Shown piece by piece: positions 62,212-64,000 of a DNA stretch of 64,000 bases; positions within the stretch are counted from its first letter, which is position 1; every line of letters begins with the position of its first letter. Origin of the DNA: Planctomycetota bacterium (GTDB taxonomy: Bacteria; Planctomycetota; SZUA-567); assembly GCA_020060765.1 (NCBI GenBank), contig JAGUZQ010000120.1, forward strand, positions 1 to 64,000. Direction: 5' to 3'. The notes under the pieces are model-generated. The model saw only the letters and a program-made list of their open reading frames with translations, was not told where the DNA came from and made no database searches. The position numbers and the translations under genes were made by a program.

Positions 62212-63225
62212 ATGCGAACGCAACCCCGAGTTCTGTTGGTTCTGGGCAAGGTGGAAACCGGACTGGCCGCTCTGCTGGAGAAACACGGAGACCTGCATTT
62301 CGGCCCTGTCAATCAACATGTGGCCTGGAAACTGGCGACCGACCTGCTGCCGGATGTGATTGTGCTCGGGGACGAACTGGTAGAAACAGCGGGGCTGGTT
62401 TTTCTGCGGATGCTGCTGGTCAGGCATCACGTCCCGGTCATTCTGGTTCTGTCCCGGAAAAACATTCATCTCGCCCAGGAGCTTTCCGGCCTTTCCCCGC
62501 TCCTCGCTTTCGTTATATACGGTGATTCCAATCCCACCGCCCTGGCGGAGCAGCTCAAGCAAAAACTAGCAGAAATACAGGCAACGTCAGCACCTCGCCA
62601 AGACGACGCCAGAGCAGAAAACTGGATCATCGCTGTCGGCGCTTCAGCGGGAGGGCCTGAGGCGCTGCGCCTGCTGCTGCAAGCCATGCCACCGGATTCC
62701 CCGCCGATACTGATAGTTCAGCACATGCCTGCCCCGTTCGTACAGCCTTTCGCCGACCGGCTGAATGCAAACTGCTCACTGGAAATCAGAGTCGCCCGCA
62801 ACGGCGAAAGCCTGCTTCCCGGCCAGGCGCTGGTGGGGCCTTCGGGTACGCACCTGCATCTTGCGCGCGACAGAAACAACTACGTCGCCCGCCTGTCCGC
62901 GCCGGTTTGCCCCTGCCTGCACAAGCCGTCCGCCGACGAGTTGTTTTCTTCGGTGGCGCAAGTCGCGGGAGCACGGGCAATTGGCGTTATCCTGACCGGC
63001 ATGGGCGCCGACGGCGCGGTGGGGATAAAAAAAATCCGTGACGCCGGGGGGCACACCCTCGCCCAGAACGAGGAAAGCTGCGCGGTTTTCGGCATGCCCA
63101 AGGAAGCAATGGCGCTGGGTGGAATCGAAAAAGCGGTCGCGCTGGAAAAAATCCCGCGGGAGATTTCCGCAATCCTGAAAGCTTCTTCGGCCAGAGAGCG
63201 TTCGCTGTCAGTTGACAGATGCTGA
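62212..63225 (+). CDS. cheB: CheB methylesterase with degenerate receiver domain
   Basis: A 337-residue protein. The C-terminal methylesterase is intact: Ser145 in VGASAGGPEAL, His171 in IVQHMP and Asp267 in GMGADG. The N-terminal domain (1-120) has receiver size, but its first strand reads VLLVLGKVETG without the acidic pair, and VIVLGDELVETAG replaces the LD-MP phospho-site. Control by phosphorylation is therefore unlikely. Last gene of the chemosensory cluster; no clear terminator follows. Confidence 0.9.
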   Translation: MRTQPRVLLVLGKVETGLAALLEKHGDLHFGPVNQHVAWKLATDLLPDVIVLGDELVETAGLVFLRMLLVRHHVPVILVLSRKNIHLAQELSGLSPLLAFVIYGDSNPTALAEQLKQKLAEIQATSAPRQDDARAENWIIAVGASAGGPEALRLLLQAMPPDSPPILIVQHMPAPFVQPFADRLNANCSLEIRVARNGESLLPGQALVGPSGTHLHLARDRNNYVARLSAPVCPCLHKPSADELFSSVAQVAGARAIGVILTGMGADGAVGIKKIRDAGGHTLAQNEESCAVFGMPKEAMALGGIEKAVALEKIPREISAILKASSARERSLSVDRC

Positions 63226-63355
63226 CAACGAACGTTAACAAGCCCCTGCCTTTTCGATCCCCACCCGTAAAACAAAACCCCACTACTCAAACGCCAGGTG
63301 CCGACTTGCCGTTAGCCCGACTTTGCCTGTTGCAAGCCATCCCGATTCACGGAAA

Positions 63356-64000
63356 CTATTCACCCGCTTCTTTTGTTATTGTAACAATGGCGTAATTGTA
63401 ACCCTTCATGGGGAGTACGAAGCTGCCATCAGCGAGTGTCAACTGGGTTTGCGTCCGCTCGTCGGTAATCTTTAATTCGCCGACCAGACCGGCCTTTTCG
63501 ACATGCAGCGCAATCTTCGCCTCTGTCGGCTGCTCGTTACGGTTGGCGGCGACTACTACGATTTTTCCCGGCAGGCGATAAACCGAGACCAGCACATTTT
63601 CCGTCCCTGCCTTAACCGGGCAGTCTTCTGTCCAGTAACCGACAAATTCCGCCTCGTCGGAATCAATGCCGGTGTTGATTCTTGTTTCCCAGTATTGCTC
63701 CATCGCCGGATCGTTACACCAACTCGCGCTCATGACCACGTCGCTGACCAGACACATCGCGATCAGGCTTTCGGTATACTCGGGCACCTTGCGATGCTGC
63801 TTGTCGCCGGTACCCCGCTCGAATTGCGGCAGAAGCACATTGTTGATACCGCTGGCTTTACTCGCCAACTCCACGCGCCATGCAACAGGATCGAGGTCAG
63901 TGATATAGAAATATGGCTTCTTGAAAGTCTCGTGCGCATACTGTTCGCCGGGATAGAACATGTCGGCGAAAGCGTGATAAGGCAATATCAGCGCGTCGTG
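63356..64000 (-). CDS. C-terminal part of a protein of unknown function (runs off the window)
   Basis: At least 214 residues, open at its upstream end at the window edge. The visible part begins with an alpha/beta region (DPVAWRVELASKASGINNVLLPQFERG) and ends in a beta-rich domain (KIVVVAANRNEQPTEAKIALHV...FVLPMKGYNYAIVTI). This is like the C-terminal sandwich that follows a TIM barrel in several glycoside hydrolases. Function is not assigned. The 63226-63355 gap holds nothing I can recognise. Confidence 0.6.
   Translation of the reverse strand, partial: HDALILPYHAFADMFYPGEQYAHETFKKPYFYITDLDPVAWRVELASKASGINNVLLPQFERGTGDKQHRKVPEYTESLIAMCLVSDVVMSASWCNDPAMEQYWETRINTGIDSDEAEFVGYWTEDCPVKAGTENVLVSVYRLPGKIVVVAANRNEQPTEAKIALHVEKAGLVGELKITDERTQTQLTLADGSFVLPMKGYNYAIVTITKEAGE

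Noticed and set aside
63226-63355. Gap after cheB inspected for a terminator or small RNA
   Set aside because: No stem followed by a T run and no recognisable RNA motif was found.

Overview
The window is a GC-rich chromosomal segment from a Gram-negative bacterium with an outer membrane. Supporting evidence is a CMP-KDO synthetase, an exosortase with a PEP-CTERM substrate, and a squalene-hopene-cyclase-like enzyme. The many sugar-oriented genes point to a polysaccharide degrader of the PVC superphylum: Gfo/Idh/MocA oxidoreductases, GH4 and GH29 glycosidases, a heparinase-like protein, and GntR-hybrid and AraC regulators. Lentisphaerota is my best guess. This placement is inference from gene content; there is no rRNA or phylogenetic marker in the window. 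No tRNA, rRNA, CRISPR array, intact insertion sequence or prophage was recognised.

Layout. 0-5 kb: two small minus-strand proteins, a large membrane glycosyltransferase-like protein, and a translationally coupled PIN/TRAM protein plus ispD pair. 5-8.5 kb: an ECF sigma factor followed by an anti-sigma-like/VWA membrane protein, separated by repeat-rich DNA. 8.6-12.8 kb: a sugar-responsive cluster (GntR hybrid regulator, TIM-barrel hydrolase-like protein, two Gfo/Idh/MocA oxidoreductases) closed by a strong terminator. 12.9-16 kb: an EpsI-like exosortase accessory protein, an AraC regulator and a GH4 glycosidase. 16-18 kb: a class II terpene cyclase. 18-22 kb: an FHA-GAF-degenerate HD protein, a bifunctional-nuclease-family protein and PTS enzyme I. 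22-27 kb: alpha-L-fucosidase, a zinc-ribbon mini-protein, an ABC-F ATPase and LarC.

27-32.5 kb: a 1334-residue TPR/DUF3857/transglutaminase protein and MgtE. 32.7-36.4 kb: an unusual two-gene unit joining a sensor-MFS fusion and an ABC-type substrate-binding protein. 36.6-41 kb: L,D-transpeptidase, two exported proteins and KdsB. 41-43 kb: a PEP-CTERM C39-like protein overlapping its exosortase by one base. 43-46 kb: a sorbitol-dehydrogenase-like enzyme and a heparinase II/III-family protein. 46-50 kb: a minus-strand operon of FmdB-like zinc ribbon, cation exchanger, sirtuin and a secreted unknown. 50-51.8 kb: fucU plus a GmhA-like isomerase.

52-63.2 kb: a complete chemosensory gene set on the plus strand, in the order receiver, CheW, MCP, CheR, CheA, CheC, CheD, receiver, STAS, CheC/CheX-like, CheY, CheB. 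Several genes overlap, and no flagellar or pilus gene is visible. The window ends inside a minus-strand gene of unknown function.

Three families of dispersed palindromic repeats occupy many of the gaps. The strongest candidates for unusual biology are the sensor-MFS/substrate-binding pair, the exosortase-protease pair, the chemosensory operon with a duplicated CheA front end, a STAS protein and a degenerate CheB receiver, and the sigma/anti-sigma-VWA pair.
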